Under the pieces are notes generated by a model that worked only from the letters and a program-made list of their open reading frames with translations, was not told the origin of the DNA and searched no databases. From the NCBI GenBank assembly GCA_030425825.1, contig JAUHZY010000001.1, positions 1,274,834-1,338,833 on the forward strand: a DNA stretch of 64,000 bases, read 5' to 3'. Positions 35,986-46,114 of this stretch are shown here, in pieces (the stretch's first letter is position 1; every line of letters begins with the position of its first letter). The DNA comes from Alphaproteobacteria bacterium. Lineage in GTDB: Bacteria; Pseudomonadota; Alphaproteobacteria; JAUHZY01. The translations under genes and the position numbers were made by a program.

Positions 35986-37248
35986 ATGCGCTGGCAACAA
36001 ACAAAAGACTGGATTGAACATCGCCTTCCAATCTTCAGCTTTTTGGACAAAGAGCTGAATAAATACCCTGCCCCAAAAAACCTAAACTATATGTGGAACT
36101 TTGGATCACTAGCAGGCATCATCTTAATGATCATGATTGCGACAGGTATTTTTCTTGCGATGCATTACACGCCGCATGTTGATCATGCATTCAACAGTGT
36201 CGAGCGTATCATGCGCGATGTGAATTATGGCTGGCTCATTCGCTATATTCATACGAATGGCGCCTCCATGTTCTTTATTGTTGTTTATCTTCATATCTTC
36301 CGCGGACTTTACTATGGCTCATATAAAGCCCCGCGTGAACTTTTGTGGATCATGGGCGTTGTGATTCTGTTCCTTATGATGGGAACAGCCTTCATGGGAT
36401 ATGTTCTGCCTTGGGGTCAAATGAGCTTCTGGGGTGCAACGGTGATCACAAACCTTTTCTCCGCAATTCCGGTGATTGGCGACGATATTGTTACACTTTT
36501 ATGGGGTGGTTTTTCGGTTGATAACCCGACATTGAACCGTTTCTTTGTTCTGCATTATCTGTTTCCTTTCTTAATCGTAGGCCTTGCGGGTCTCCATGTT
36601 ATTGCCCTTCACGTACATGGGTCCAACAACCCAACAGGCGTGGAAAAGAAAACAAAAAAAGATACTGTTCCTTTCCATCCTTACTACACGGTGAAAGATC
36701 TTTTTGGACTTGGCGTTTTCTTGATTGTCTTTGCATTGTTTATTTTTTATGCGCCAAATTACCTTGGTCATCCAGACAACTATATTCCTGCAAACCCATT
36801 GGTAACACCTGCACACATTGTACCTGAATGGTATTTCTTACCGTTTTACGCAGTGTTGCGTGCGATTACTTTTGATATTGGCATTCCTTTTACAGACATT
36901 GTTCTTATAGAAGCAAAGTTTGGTGGTGTTCTTGCGATGGGTGGTGCCGTTGGTATCTTAGCACTACTTCCTTGGCTTGATACACACCCTGTAAAAAGTG
37001 CGCGATATCGCCCAACTTTTAGAAAGTTTTTCTGGTTTTTTGTAATTGATGCACTCGTTCTTGGGTGGGTTGGTGGAAAACCTGCTGAAGGGGTTTACAT
37101 TTATATTGGACAAGCAGCAACGGCTTACTACTTCTTCCACTTCCTCATTCTTTTGCCATACTTATCAAGGAATGAACAAGCCATGCCCCTCCCCGCAAGC
37201 ATTGACGATGCTGTGCAGGCACGCAAAAAATATGGAGCAAAAAAATGA
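35986..37248 (+). CDS. petB: Cytochrome b of the bc1 complex
   Basis: Cytochrome b is the membrane core of complex III, with two b hemes and both quinone sites. This 420-residue protein has about eight membrane helices. [25 protein letters not shown] covers the Qo-site region, followed later by [13 protein letters not shown], the signature PEWY motif. Heme-ligand histidines sit in [27 protein letters not shown] and [14 protein letters not shown]. petA ends 11 bases before, and petC overlaps by 4 bases. Length is normal for alphaproteobacteria. Confidence 0.98.
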   Translation: MRWQQTKDWIEHRLPIFSFLDKELNKYPAPKNLNYMWNFGSLAGIILMIMIATGIFLAMHYTPHVDHAFNSVERIMRDVNYGWLIRYIHTNGASMFFIVVYLHIFRGLYYGSYKAPRELLWIMGVVILFLMMGTAFMGYVLPWGQMSFWGATVITNLFSAIPVIGDDIVTLLWGGFSVDNPTLNRFFVLHYLFPFLIVGLAGLHVIALHVHGSNNPTGVEKKTKKDTVPFHPYYTVKDLFGLGVFLIVFALFIFYAPNYLGHPDNYIPANPLVTPAHIVPEWYFLPFYAVLRAITFDIGIPFTDIVLIEAKFGGVLAMGGAVGILALLPWLDTHPVKSARYRPTFRKFFWFFVIDALVLGWVGGKPAEGVYIYIGQAATAYYFFHFLILLPYLSRNEQAMPLPASIDDAVQARKKYGAKK

Positions 37249-38000
37249 GGTCTATTCTTTCTATCGTTTTGTTTTCTGTCTTTTTCTCTTTTTCTGCTCT
37301 TGCCGCAGGAGGCAATATTCACCTACCAGAAAAAGAGTGGTCATTTGACGGCTTTTTAGGATCATTTGATCGTGCATCTGCACAACGTGGCCTGCAGGTT
37401 TATAAAGAAGTTTGCGCAGCATGCCATGGCCTAGACCTGGTTAGCTACCGGAACCTAGAAATTCTTGGGTTCAATGAAAACGAAATTAAAGCTATTGCAG
37501 CTGAATACACCGTGGTTGACGGCCCAAATGATGAAGGCGAAATGTTTGAACGACCAGCAAAACCTGCTGACAGATTCTCAAACCCTTTCACAAATGAGCA
37601 AGCTGCAAGAGCTGCTAATAATGGGGCATATCCTCCTGACCTTTCCTTAATGACTGAAGCGCGTCCAAACGGAGCTAACTATGTATACGCCCTTTTAACA
37701 GGGTATAAGGATGCGCCAAAAGACGTTAAAATGATGGACGGCATGTATTACAATGAATACTTCCCTGGACACCAAATTGCTATGGCATCACCTCTTTCTG
37801 ATGACCTTGTTGAATATGCAGATGGAACAGAAGCAACCGTCGACCAGATGGCGCAAGATGTTGTAAATTTCCTCAGCTGGGCTGCAGAGCCTAACCTGGA
37901 AGACCGCAAAAAAATGGGATTGAAAGTTCTTATCTTTCTTGCCTTCTTTACAATTATCTTTTACTTGATGAAAAAACGCATTTGGAGCGATCTTCATTAA
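37245..38000 (+). CDS. petC: Cytochrome c1 of the bc1 complex
   Basis: Cytochrome c1 accepts electrons from the Rieske protein. The 251-residue precursor has a signal peptide (about 1-20, ending ALA), the heme motif C57-A-A-C60-H61 in [15 protein letters not shown], and a C-terminal membrane anchor ([19 protein letters not shown]). A Met near [17 protein letters not shown] is the likely sixth heme ligand region. Its ATG overlaps the petB stop. It closes the bc1 operon, and no strong terminator is evident after it. Confidence 0.97.
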   Translation: MRSILSIVLFSVFFSFSALAAGGNIHLPEKEWSFDGFLGSFDRASAQRGLQVYKEVCAACHGLDLVSYRNLEILGFNENEIKAIAAEYTVVDGPNDEGEMFERPAKPADRFSNPFTNEQAARAANNGAYPPDLSLMTEARPNGANYVYALLTGYKDAPKDVKMMDGMYYNEYFPGHQIAMASPLSDDLVEYADGTEATVDQMAQDVVNFLSWAAEPNLEDRKKMGLKVLIFLAFFTIIFYLMKKRIWSDLH

Positions 38001-38148
38001 AGGGTAAACATGTGTCAGGTGAAAATAACTGCACTTAAAACAAAGGTTTTGGGTTTGAGGTCTTTGACGCTGAAAAGTATGTTTACAAGACAAATGGTTC
38101 TTAACTAAACTTGTTACACTTACAAAAAGTTTTTAAAAAGAGTTTAAA

Positions 38149-39492
38149 ATGATTCTTACATGCCCTGCGTGTTCAACTAAATTTAATGTCGATGCTGCAC
38201 TGTTTCGCGAAGAGGCTGTAGAAGTGCGTTGTGGATCTTGTAAGCATGTATGGGTGCAAGGACCAATCGAAGATGAAGCGCTTTTCGAGGAAAAACCATC
38301 TGTACCTGAAGAAAACACAGCAGAGCCTGATAAAAAAGCTACTGAAGAAGATGCTGTAGAGCCAACTGAAGAACCTGCCCCAATAGAAGAGCCTACAGAA
38401 AAAAGCCCCGAAGAATTACCTGCAGAAGAAAACAACAACACAGATCCTGATACAGAAGTACAGCCCCCTGCTGAAGAAGCTGCGCCAACAGAAGAAAAGG
38501 AGAAAGAAGCTTCTGACACCGAAGAAAAGCCCGAAACAAAAGAAGAAGCTGGCGAAAAAGCTGAAGAAAATACAGAAACACCTACAGAAGAGGGTGACAA
38601 CACAGATCCTGATACAGAAGCACAGCCTCTTGCTGAAGAAACTGAAATACCTGCAGCAGAAAAACCTGATACAGCAGATTCAGAAAAAATTCCGGAAGAA
38701 TCACCACTTGCAGAAGCACCAAAAGAAATTGATGAATTTGCAGAAGAACAAACACCAGTCGGCAATCTTTCAAAAGAAGAAATCGCAGCACAGCGACAAC
38801 AAGCACGCAAATTAGAAGAAGCAACGGCTAGAAAGAAATCAAAAGGCGTTCTAAAACTTCTTTTCTTTTTTATTCTTTTTTGTGCCCTTAGCCTTGTTTT
38901 ATTGCGACAGGTTTTGGTTGACTATGTAACACCACAAGCGCCTTTAATTTCCAAGAACTTTCTGTCGATCGGCTTGCCAACTTATTTGAAGAAACATCAT
39001 CTTATTTTTTCTAAGCCAAAAACAACCTCTCAAAAAATGAGCGGCGAACATGTTCTTGTTGTTTCAGGATCTGTTGGCAATGTATCTGACTTGAGCGGGA
39101 AAGTTCCTCCTTTATATATTAGCGCAATTGGGCAAGACGGCACAACACTTGCAAAATGGGGCGTGACGATTGAAAAAGATCTTTTACCACGCAAAAAAAC
39201 GGACTTTAGTTTAATCATCGATGATTTGCCAGACGGCACAAAGAAAATGTCTTTGATGCTACAGGAGGCAAACAAAACAAAAGATCTTTTAAAAGTGATC
39301 GAAGACTTACTGCCTCAAGACTATCAAAAGTCATTAGAAGAAAAAACAAACTCAGGAGGCTCGGCTATTTTGGGCCTGGCAGAAGAAGCCGTCAAAACAA
39401 TCGATAAAATCAAAGATAAAGATGAAGACAAAAAAATGAAGAAGAAAAAGCCTTCTAAAAAGACAAAAAAAGATCACTCAGAAAGCCATTGA
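38149..39492 (+). CDS. MJ0042-type zinc-ribbon membrane protein with a long acidic linker
   Basis: This 447-residue protein has four parts. Residues 1-38 are a zinc ribbon (C5, C8, C28, C31 in LTCPACSTKFNVD and VRCGSCKHVW), of the type in bacterial DUF3426 proteins. Residues 45-210 are a very acidic Glu/Pro/Thr-rich linker containing a 50-base imperfect DNA repeat. Residues about 227-250 are one membrane helix. After it comes a globular domain resembling the FxLxG-type DUF3426 module (HVLVVSGSVGNVSD, then TLAKWGVTI). A basic Lys-rich tail ends the protein. The cytosolic zinc domain and periplasmic domain suggest a sensor or assembly role, but the function is unknown. It overlaps lysA by 19 bases. 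Confidence 0.75.
   Translation: MILTCPACSTKFNVDAALFREEAVEVRCGSCKHVWVQGPIEDEALFEEKPSVPEENTAEPDKKATEEDAVEPTEEPAPIEEPTEKSPEELPAEENNNTDPDTEVQPPAEEAAPTEEKEKEASDTEEKPETKEEAGEKAEENTETPTEEGDNTDPDTEAQPLAEETEIPAAEKPDTADSEKIPEESPLAEAPKEIDEFAEEQTPVGNLSKEEIAAQRQQARKLEEATARKKSKGVLKLLFFFILFCALSLVLLRQVLVDYVTPQAPLISKNFLSIGLPTYLKKHHLIFSKPKTTSQKMSGEHVLVVSGSVGNVSDLSGKVPPLYISAIGQDGTTLAKWGVTIEKDLLPRKKTDFSLIIDDLPDGTKKMSLMLQEANKTKDLLKVIEDLLPQDYQKSLEEKTNSGGSAILGLAEEAVKTIDKIKDKDEDKKMKKKKPSKKTKKDHSESH
38435..38646 (+). repeat. Direct repeat within the acidic-linker gene
   Basis: Two copies of a roughly 50-base unit lie at 38435-38484 and 38597-38646, 162 bases (54 codons) apart. The first 24 bases are identical; the rest differs at about five positions. 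They encode NTDPDTE-V/A-QP-x-AEE in the acidic linker. The in-frame spacing suggests expansion of the linker by duplication. Confidence 0.75.
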
Positions 39493-40733
39493 GCGAGCGG
39501 TTCACGGGCAAAAATTTCTTCATATGTCGGACGCGGACGAATCACAGAGAACTGATCTCCTTTCACCAATACCTCAGGCACCAAAAGCCTTGTATTATAA
39601 TAGGAAGACATCGTTGCACCATACGCACCGGCATCATGAATCAAAACGATATCTCCAGGACTTGGGCGCACAAAAGAACGTGACGTTCCAAAAACATCAG
39701 ATGATTCACAAACAGGGCCAACAACATCAAACTGTTCTTCTGCACCTGTATTCTTCGTCAGGACGCTGATATGGTGATAAGCATCGTAAAGTGCCTGACG
39801 CTTCAAATCGTTCATTGCACCATCAACAATGATAAAGTCGCGAATGGCGCCTTTTTTGACATACAAAACTTCACTAACTAACACACCTGCCTCACCAGCA
39901 AGTGAACGACCCGGCTCAAAAACAAACTGGACATCAAGATCTTTAAAAACATCCTGAATTACTGCCGCATAATCTTGCATGGTAAAAGACAGTTTTTCTT
40001 GATAAGGAATGCCAATACCACCACCCAAGTCTAGACGTTCTAAGCGAATGCCATGTTTTTGATCAATCTCTTCAAATAATATTCTGATCTTTTGAAACGC
40101 TTGTGAAAAAGGCTCAAGCTGTGTCAGCTGTGACCCGATATGCGTTGATATTCCCTTCAACCTCAAATAAGTTGAGTCTTTGATGAAATCAATCAATTCA
40201 TCCAGAAAGTCAATTGAAACACCAAACTTATCTTGTTTGCGACCTGTTGAAATTTTACTGTGGCTTAAGGCATCAACATCTGGATTAACACGAATCGATA
40301 TATTCGCTTCTTTGCCCAGCCTTGTGGCAACATCGTTAATAGACTCTAATTCAGGCAAAGACTCTACATTGAATTGATAGATTCCTGCCATCAAAGCAAA
40401 CTCTATTTCACTAACGGCTTTACCAACGCCTGCAAAAACAATTTTTTCTGGCGAGATACCGGCCTTCAAAGCACGACGCAACTCACCTTCTGAAACAACA
40501 TCGGCACCGCCGCCCATGCTGCCAAAAGTTTTCAAAACTGAAAGATTAGAGTTTGCTTTGACAGCAAAGCAAATTAACGCGTTCACATCTGATAAGGCTT
40601 CTGAGAGAAGCTGATAGTTTTTACGTAAAACAGCATCACTATAAACGTAAAAAGGCGTGCCTACAGAAGCTGCTATCTGCTTGATAGAAACAGACTCAAC
40701 AAAAAAATCCCCATTTTTTGTAACAAAACTCAT
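39474..40733 (-). CDS. lysA: Diaminopimelate decarboxylase
   Basis: LysA decarboxylates meso-diaminopimelate to lysine with PLP. This 419-residue fold-type III enzyme has the PLP lysine K59 in CFAVKANSNLSVL, GGGADVVSEGEL, HIGSQLTQLEPF, LDLGGGIGIPY and the C-terminal VGPVCESSDVFG and HDAGAYGATMSSYYNTR. Those residues form the PLP and substrate sites. Length is normal. The gene ends 19 bases inside the 3' end of the zinc-ribbon gene on the other strand. It is divergent from thrS. Confidence 0.96.
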   Translation of the reverse strand: MSFVTKNGDFFVESVSIKQIAASVGTPFYVYSDAVLRKNYQLLSEALSDVNALICFAVKANSNLSVLKTFGSMGGGADVVSEGELRRALKAGISPEKIVFAGVGKAVSEIEFALMAGIYQFNVESLPELESINDVATRLGKEANISIRVNPDVDALSHSKISTGRKQDKFGVSIDFLDELIDFIKDSTYLRLKGISTHIGSQLTQLEPFSQAFQKIRILFEEIDQKHGIRLERLDLGGGIGIPYQEKLSFTMQDYAAVIQDVFKDLDVQFVFEPGRSLAGEAGVLVSEVLYVKKGAIRDFIIVDGAMNDLKRQALYDAYHHISVLTKNTGAEEQFDVVGPVCESSDVFGTSRSFVRPSPGDIVLIHDAGAYGATMSSYYNTRLLVPEVLVKGDQFSVIRPRPTYEEIFAREPLAQWLSE

Positions 40734-40751
40734 TTTTTATACTCTTCTCTC

Positions 40752-40780
40752 TTGTCATGTAACCTCGAAACTCATAGCAT
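40752..40780 (+). promoter_or_regulatory. Probable sigma70-type promoter of thrS
   Basis: TTGTCA (40752-40757) and TAGCAT (40775-40780) are 17 bases apart. The transcript should start near 40787, only about 4 bases before the first possible ATG (40791) but about 43 before ATG 40830. This favours the inner ATG unless the message is leaderless. Confidence 0.45.
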
Positions 40781-40829
40781 ATCCTAACCCATGAAGAAAA
40801 GGGAAGGTTATTTTAGAGACGATGGTTCA

Positions 40830-42737
40830 ATGATTAACGTTACATTACCTGACGGTGCAGTCCGCCAAATCGATGCGGGAACAACCATTCACGACTTCGC
40901 TGGTTCAATCAGCAAATCCCTTCAAAAAGCCGCTCTTGTTGGACGCCTTGATGGTGAGCTTGTTGACTTGTCAACACCGCTTGAAAAAGATTCAAAGGTT
41001 GAAATCCTAACAAAAAAAGAGGAAGACACGCTAGAAGTCATCCGACATGATGCAGCTCACGTGCTTGCAGAGGCCGTAAAAGAGCTTTATCCAGAAGTGC
41101 AAATTACGATTGGCCCTGTTATTGATAATGGGTTTTATTATGATATCCATCGTGAAGAATCCTTCACACCCGAAGACCTTGAAAAAATTGAAAAACGCAT
41201 GGCGCAAATTGTTGATCGGAATGAAACAATTGCACGTGAAGTTTGGGACCGCGATGAAGCGGTTAAATTTTTTAAGTCTATTGGTGAAGACTTTAAAGCA
41301 GAAATCATTTCTGACCTTCCAAAAGGAGAAGAAATTTCCCTTTATCGTCAGGGCGAGTTTATCGACCTTTGTCGCGGCCCCCACCTACCGTCTACAGGAA
41401 AGCTAGGAAAAGCCTTTAAGCTTATGAAGCTTGCAGGGGCGTATTGGCGCGGTGACTCAAACAACGTTATGCTGCAACGTATCTATGGTACAGCTTGGCG
41501 AGATGAGAAAGAGCTAAAAGCGTATCTTCACATGTTGGAAGAAGCCGAAAAGCGTGATCACAGAAGGCTTGGTAAAGAAATGGGCCTGTTCCACTTTCAA
41601 GAAGAAGCCCCGGGTAGCGTTTTCTGGCATGATAAAGGCTGGAAAATTTATTATACGATCGAAGCTTATATTCGCCGTAAAATTGGTGCTGTTGGGTATG
41701 GTGAGGTCAAAACACCCATGCTTGTTGATAGAACGCTATGGGAAAAATCGGGTCATTGGGAAAAGTTCCGTGAGAATATGTTTACATCTGAATCTGAAGA
41801 ACGTGTTTTCGCACTTAAACCAATGAATTGCCCATGCCATGTACAAATCTTCAATCAAGGCATCAAAAGTTATCGTGACCTTCCTTTGCGTATGGCAGAG
41901 TTTGGATCATGCCACAGAAATGAGCCTTCAGGCGCACTTCATGGGCTGATGCGCGTACGTGCTTTTACACAGGATGATGCGCATGTTTTCTGCACTGAAG
42001 ATCAAATCATCTCTGAAAGTAAGGCATTTTGTGACCTTTTGCTTTCAGTATATAAAGATTTTGGTTTTGAAGATGTGGCCGTCAAGTTTTCTGACAGACC
42101 TGAGGTTCGCGCAGGCACTGACGCCATCTGGGATAAAGCTGAGAATGCTCTAAAAGAAGCAGTTGAAGCTGCTGACCTCCCCTACACCATGAACCCTGGT
42201 GAAGGCGCTTTTTATGGACCAAAGTTAGAGTTTGTGCTGAAAGATTCGATTGGACGTGAATGGCAATGTGGAACACTGCAAGTGGACTTTGTGATGCCTG
42301 AACGCCTGGATGCAAATTATATTGGTGAAGACGGGAACAAGCATCGCCCTGTCATGCTGCACCGTGCTATTTTAGGATCTTTCGAAAGGTTTATTGGCAT
42401 CCTGATTGAAAATTATGCGGGAAAACTGCCCTTATGGTTGGCGCCGACTCAAATTGTGGTAGCACCAATCACCGAAACATTTAATAATTATGCTGTTGAA
42501 ATTTATGAAAAAATGCGCGAAGCTGGGCTGCGTTGCGAAACGGATCTTCGGAATGAAAAAGTCAGCTATAAAATCAGAGAGCATAGCCACAGCAAAACAC
42601 CTATCATCTTGGTCATTGGTGAACGCGAATCAAACGAAAAAACTGTGACGATACGTCGCCTTGGGACGAAAAACCAAGAAACCTTGGCATTAAGTGATGC
42701 GATTGATTTATTTGTCAATGAAGCAAAAATGCCTTAA
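40830..42737 (+). CDS. thrS: Threonyl-tRNA synthetase
   Basis: ThrS charges tRNA-Thr. Domains in order are an N-terminal TGS domain ([12 protein letters not shown]), the editing domain with [11 protein letters not shown] and later the CRGPHLP segment, the class II catalytic core (zinc site in [13 protein letters not shown]; motif 2 [22 protein letters not shown]; motif 3 [15 protein letters not shown]) and a C-terminal anticodon-binding domain. The frame is open from ATG 40791, but ATG 40830 matches the usual family start and the likely promoter position (635 residues). infC follows 30 bases later, the classical thrS-infC arrangement. Confidence 0.96.
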   Translation: MINVTLPDGAVRQIDAGTTIHDFAGSISKSLQKAALVGRLDGELVDLSTPLEKDSKVEILTKKEEDTLEVIRHDAAHVLAEAVKELYPEVQITIGPVIDNGFYYDIHREESFTPEDLEKIEKRMAQIVDRNETIAREVWDRDEAVKFFKSIGEDFKAEIISDLPKGEEISLYRQGEFIDLCRGPHLPSTGKLGKAFKLMKLAGAYWRGDSNNVMLQRIYGTAWRDEKELKAYLHMLEEAEKRDHRRLGKEMGLFHFQEEAPGSVFWHDKGWKIYYTIEAYIRRKIGAVGYGEVKTPMLVDRTLWEKSGHWEKFRENMFTSESEERVFALKPMNCPCHVQIFNQGIKSYRDLPLRMAEFGSCHRNEPSGALHGLMRVRAFTQDDAHVFCTEDQIISESKAFCDLLLSVYKDFGFEDVAVKFSDRPEVRAGTDAIWDKAENALKEAVEAADLPYTMNPGEGAFYGPKLEFVLKDSIGREWQCGTLQVDFVMPERLDANYIGEDGNKHRPVMLHRAILGSFERFIGILIENYAGKLPLWLAPTQIVVAPITETFNNYAVEIYEKMREAGLRCETDLRNEKVSYKIREHSHSKTPIILVIGERESNEKTVTIRRLGTKNQETLALSDAIDLFVNEAKMP

Positions 42738-42767
42738 ATTTGGATTAATCAACAAAGGAGATGAACA

Positions 42768-43283
42768 ATTAGTAAATTTAAAGAAGAAGACACTGTAAGG
42801 GTCAATGAAAGAATTAAAGCTGAGAGCGTTCGCGTTGTTGGCGCAGAGGGTGAAATGTTAGGCGTTATGTCTGTTGATCAAGGCATTATACATGCCGAAG
42901 AGGCAGGATTGGACTTGGTAGAAGTATCACCAAATGCAGAGCCGCCTGTCTGTAAAATCTTGGACTATGGAAAATTTAAATACGAAGAACAGAAAAGAAA
43001 AAACCAAGCCAAGAAAAAACAAACAAAAATTACGGTTAAAGAAATCAAGGTCAGACCAACAATCGAAGAGCATGATCTTCAGGTCAAATCACGTGCCATT
43101 GCAAAATTTCTAGAAGCTGGAAATAAAGTCAAAGTAAGTCTTCGTTTCCGCGGACGTGAAATGGCACACCAAAATGTTGGCCGAGACCTTTTGATTCGTA
43201 TCCGTGACCAATTCAGCGAAGCTAAAGTAGAGCTTGAGCCGAAAATGGAAGGCCGTCAAATGATCATGGTGCTTGCACCGTAA
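42768..43283 (+). CDS. infC: Translation initiation factor IF-3 (AUU start codon)
   Basis: IF-3 binds the 30S subunit and checks start codons. The first ATG in frame (42855) would remove the N-terminal 29 residues of the conserved N domain. Reading in frame upstream gives [24 protein letters not shown], a normal IF-3 start, beginning at ATT 42768 with AAGGAG exactly 7 bases before it. So the start is AUU, as in E. coli infC, giving 171 residues. The later [27 protein letters not shown] and [15 protein letters not shown] are IF-3 signatures. AUU starts allow IF-3 to repress its own translation; this is known for E. coli and inferred here. Confidence 0.95.
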   Translation: MSKFKEEDTVRVNERIKAESVRVVGAEGEMLGVMSVDQGIIHAEEAGLDLVEVSPNAEPPVCKILDYGKFKYEEQKRKNQAKKKQTKITVKEIKVRPTIEEHDLQVKSRAIAKFLEAGNKVKVSLRFRGREMAHQNVGRDLLIRIRDQFSEAKVELEPKMEGRQMIMVLAP

Positions 43284-43300
43284 AAGAACAGGATAAGAGC

Positions 43301-44596
43301 GTGGTAAGACTGTTTTTAATATTATGGGCGTTTCTTCTGATAGCGCCGAATCATTCTTACGCGCAAGATTACTACAACAACTACAGCGTTCCCCAATTTA
43401 GAGAAATGCCACAGAGGTCGCCTGTGCGTGGAGATTTCCCACGCAAATCTGCCAGATCTGCCTTGACGGAAGGGCAGGTTTTTTTCTCTACACGCTTTCG
43501 GTTTGAAAATCTCAAAAACTCGGGATATCGCAATGACAGCACAGCTTCAACATTGCGCACAACACTAGGTTATGAAACAAAAAAATATAAAGGGTTTTCT
43601 GGGTTTATAGAGGTGGAAAATATTGCCAACCTTGCCAAAGATACCTTTTATGATGGACAAAATGGGGAAACTGCTCGCCCCCTTATCGCAGATCCTGACA
43701 GCACAGAAATCAATCAAGCATATTTACACTTTAAAGCCCATAAGGGGCTAGAAGCACAGCTGGGGCGTTTTGAGATAACTCTGGGCAATGAAAGATTTAT
43801 CTCCAACAATCCATGGCGTCAAAACCATCAGTCCTTTGATGGCTTTTTATTCAAAAGCGACATGCTCTTGAAAAATTCAGAAGTCCTTTATGGTTATCTT
43901 GTGAATGTAAATACCTTTGATGGTAATCACGGCTCGAACGGAGATATGAAAGGGGATAACCATCTTCTCAATATCCTACATAACTATAAAGGCGGGACAG
44001 CAACTGGCTATGCCTATTTGCTGGACTTTAACAACCAAACCAGTCTTTCAACCCAAACACTTGGCATTAACTTCAGCGGCACAGCAGACACGTATACTCT
44101 CTTTGATGTTGGATATGATATTGAGTTTGCAATGCAAAGTGACTATGGCAGCAACCCAAACGGCTATGATGTAAACTATTTTAAATTAGAGCCTAACTTA
44201 TCTTACAAAGGCTTCGACTTAAAAGCAGGACTAGAGATTTTAGAAAGTGATGGTGTAAATGCCTTTATCACACCACTGGCAAATACACATAAGTTTAATG
44301 GCTTCACAGACCAGTTTGTCTCAACACCTGCGAATGGCTTGCAAACATGGTACCTAGAGGCTGGTATGGCTTTTAAATCAGGACATAAGTCTTTTGGAGA
44401 CCTTTATACAAAAACAGCTTTCTATTCTTTCCAAGCTGAGAATGGAAATGATAATTACGGCTCTGAATGGTCTATCCAGTTTTCTCAAAAAGTTTTTGAT
44501 GATTATGATGTTGGGTTTTTATACGCAAGTTTTGATGCAGAAGACTATACAACAAATGCCCAAAAGGCTGCACTTATGGTACAAACAAAATTCTAG
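43301..44596 (+). CDS. Outer-membrane beta-barrel protein, alginate-export/porin-like
   Basis: The 431-residue precursor has a signal peptide (1-21, ending SYA before QDYY). The mature part alternates polar and hydrophobic residues with many aromatics and ends in Phe (VQTKF), as outer-membrane barrels do. Stretches such as VFFSTRFRFENL, GFIEVENI, INQAYLHFKAHKGLEAQLGRFEITLGNERFI resemble the alginate-export (AlgE) porin group. Translation starts at GTG 43301, with AGGA upstream, 17 bases after infC. The cargo is unknown. Barrel topology is well supported; the AlgE link is by look only. Confidence 0.8.
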   Translation: MVRLFLILWAFLLIAPNHSYAQDYYNNYSVPQFREMPQRSPVRGDFPRKSARSALTEGQVFFSTRFRFENLKNSGYRNDSTASTLRTTLGYETKKYKGFSGFIEVENIANLAKDTFYDGQNGETARPLIADPDSTEINQAYLHFKAHKGLEAQLGRFEITLGNERFISNNPWRQNHQSFDGFLFKSDMLLKNSEVLYGYLVNVNTFDGNHGSNGDMKGDNHLLNILHNYKGGTATGYAYLLDFNNQTSLSTQTLGINFSGTADTYTLFDVGYDIEFAMQSDYGSNPNGYDVNYFKLEPNLSYKGFDLKAGLEILESDGVNAFITPLANTHKFNGFTDQFVSTPANGLQTWYLEAGMAFKSGHKSFGDLYTKTAFYSFQAENGNDNYGSEWSIQFSQKVFDDYDVGFLYASFDAEDYTTNAQKAALMVQTKF

Positions 44597-44604
44597 GATA
44601 AAAA

Positions 44605-45534
44605 ATGGAAAGACCCCTTCCCAATTTAAAACTTTCAACACAAAGCCTTCTTGATATTGAATCTCTTTCGACACAAGAAATTCTGACATTATTAGAGCTG
44701 GGGAACTATTACGCCGAAAACAAACCTTCTCCAAAAACAGGGCAAGGGCGCATCTTAATGAACCTTTTTTTCGAAACATCTACACGCACGAAGCTTTCTT
44801 TTGAAGTTTCTAGTCAGCGTCTTGGATTTACGTCGATAAACTTCGATCCTGCAACATCTGCAATGTTTAAAAAAGGTGAAACACTTATTGATACCATACA
44901 AACGCTAAATGCTCTTGGGCCAGATATCGCAGTCATTCGACATGGTACAGCCGAATCAACAAAAAAACTCGCCGGCCTTTTTGAATGCCCTGTTCTAAAT
45001 GCAGGAGACGGACTGCATGCACACCCAACACAGGCGTTGCTAGATGCATTGACGATCCAACGTAAAAAAGGGCCTATTCAAGGATTAAACATTCTTATTT
45101 GCGGAGACATTCTTCACAGTCGTGTTGCAAAATCCAACATAGAACTTCTGACACGTCTAGGTGCACATATTAGTGTTATGGGACCTGCTTCTCTTCTACC
45201 AGACAATATAGACAACATGGACGTGAAAATTTTTCATGACTTCGACCAGGCTCTTGAAGGGCAAGATGTCGTGATGATGCTACGCATCCAGAAGGAACGT
45301 ATGGAAGAGCACAACATTCCAGAAAACAAAGCATACCATAAACTCTACGGCCTCACTGCTGAAAGATTAGCGCGCGCCAATAAAGGTGCTATTTTAATGC
45401 ACCCTGGCCCTGTTAATCGAGACATCGAGGTTTCAAGCGACGTGCTTGATAACTCAAAACAGTCTGTTATTAACTATCAAGTTAAAATGGGTGTCGCGAT
45501 GCGCATGGCCATTTTAGATCTACTGACAAGGTAA
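44605..45534 (+). CDS. pyrB: Aspartate carbamoyltransferase catalytic subunit
   Basis: PyrB condenses carbamoyl phosphate and aspartate, the committed pyrimidine step. The 309-residue protein has the carbamoyl-phosphate motif FFETSTRTKLSFE (STRTK 59-63), HAHPTQALLDALTI, VMMLRIQKERM and HPGPVNRDIE. Its usual alphaproteobacterial neighbour pyrC is absent; plsY follows after 4 bases. It lies 8 bases after the barrel gene. A Lys replaces the more usual Arg in STRTR, which many bacterial enzymes also show. Function is certain. Confidence 0.96.
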   Translation: MERPLPNLKLSTQSLLDIESLSTQEILTLLELGNYYAENKPSPKTGQGRILMNLFFETSTRTKLSFEVSSQRLGFTSINFDPATSAMFKKGETLIDTIQTLNALGPDIAVIRHGTAESTKKLAGLFECPVLNAGDGLHAHPTQALLDALTIQRKKGPIQGLNILICGDILHSRVAKSNIELLTRLGAHISVMGPASLLPDNIDNMDVKIFHDFDQALEGQDVVMMLRIQKERMEEHNIPENKAYHKLYGLTAERLARANKGAILMHPGPVNRDIEVSSDVLDNSKQSVINYQVKMGVAMRMAILDLLTR

Positions 45535-45538
45535 GGCC

Positions 45539-46114
45539 GTGATCGCAATTTTTATTGGTTATCTGATTGGTGCAATCCCCTTTGGTCTTATTCTGTCCAA
45601 AAGTTTTGGCTTAGGCGATATCCGTAAAATCGGCTCTGGCAATATCGGCGCCACAAATGTTTTACGCACGGGCAATAAGAAAATTGCATTCATCACACTG
45701 CTATTAGATATTTTAAAAGCTGTGATTGCAGGTGCAGTAACATATCAACTGACACACAGCCTTCCACAAAGCGACCTTGCTGCAATTGCTGCGGTCATTG
45801 GTCATATTTTCCCCATTTGGTTAAAGTTCAAAGGCGGGAAAGGTGTTGCAACAGGCGTTGGAGCTATTCTTTTTATTGATCCTTTGGCGGCTCTCTTTAC
45901 GTGTCTTATGTGGCTTGTGATTGCCTTTACATTTAAATACTCCTCACTTGCCGCCTTAATAAGCTTTTCTCTTCTCCCCTTTTTCGAATTATTCATAATG
46001 GGTAATTTCCCAATATTCTGTTTGTTTTTATTTTTGTCATTGGTTATCGTTGCACGACACCATCAAAACATTAAACGCCTTATAAAAGGCGAAGAATCGA
46101 AAGTAACCTTTTAA
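45539..46114 (+). CDS. plsY: Glycerol-3-phosphate acyltransferase PlsY
   Basis: PlsY is an inner-membrane enzyme that acylates glycerol 3-phosphate from acyl-phosphate to start phospholipid synthesis. The 191-residue protein has about five membrane helices and the three family motifs: GLGDIRKIGSGNIGATNVLRTG near residue 25-45, FKGGKGVATGVGAILF in the middle, and RHHQNIKRLIKGEE at the C-terminus. Translation starts at GTG 45539 and its stop shares a base with the dprA start (TTTTAATG). Function is certain. Confidence 0.95.
   Translation: MIAIFIGYLIGAIPFGLILSKSFGLGDIRKIGSGNIGATNVLRTGNKKIAFITLLLDILKAVIAGAVTYQLTHSLPQSDLAAIAAVIGHIFPIWLKFKGGKGVATGVGAILFIDPLAALFTCLMWLVIAFTFKYSSLAALISFSLLPFFELFIMGNFPIFCLFLFLSLVIVARHHQNIKRLIKGEESKVTF

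Noticed and set aside
38133-38810. 225-codon minus-strand frame rich in Ser, Val and Phe
   Set aside because: It is the antisense shadow of the Glu/Pro/Thr-rich linker of the zinc-ribbon protein. Low complexity of the sense codons (GAA, GCA, ACA) gives TTC/TGC/TGT on the other strand and few stops.
42855-43283. infC starting at ATG 42855 (142 residues)
   Set aside because: The upstream in-frame sequence is conserved IF-3 N-terminal domain, and AAGGAG with AUU at 42768 is a better start.
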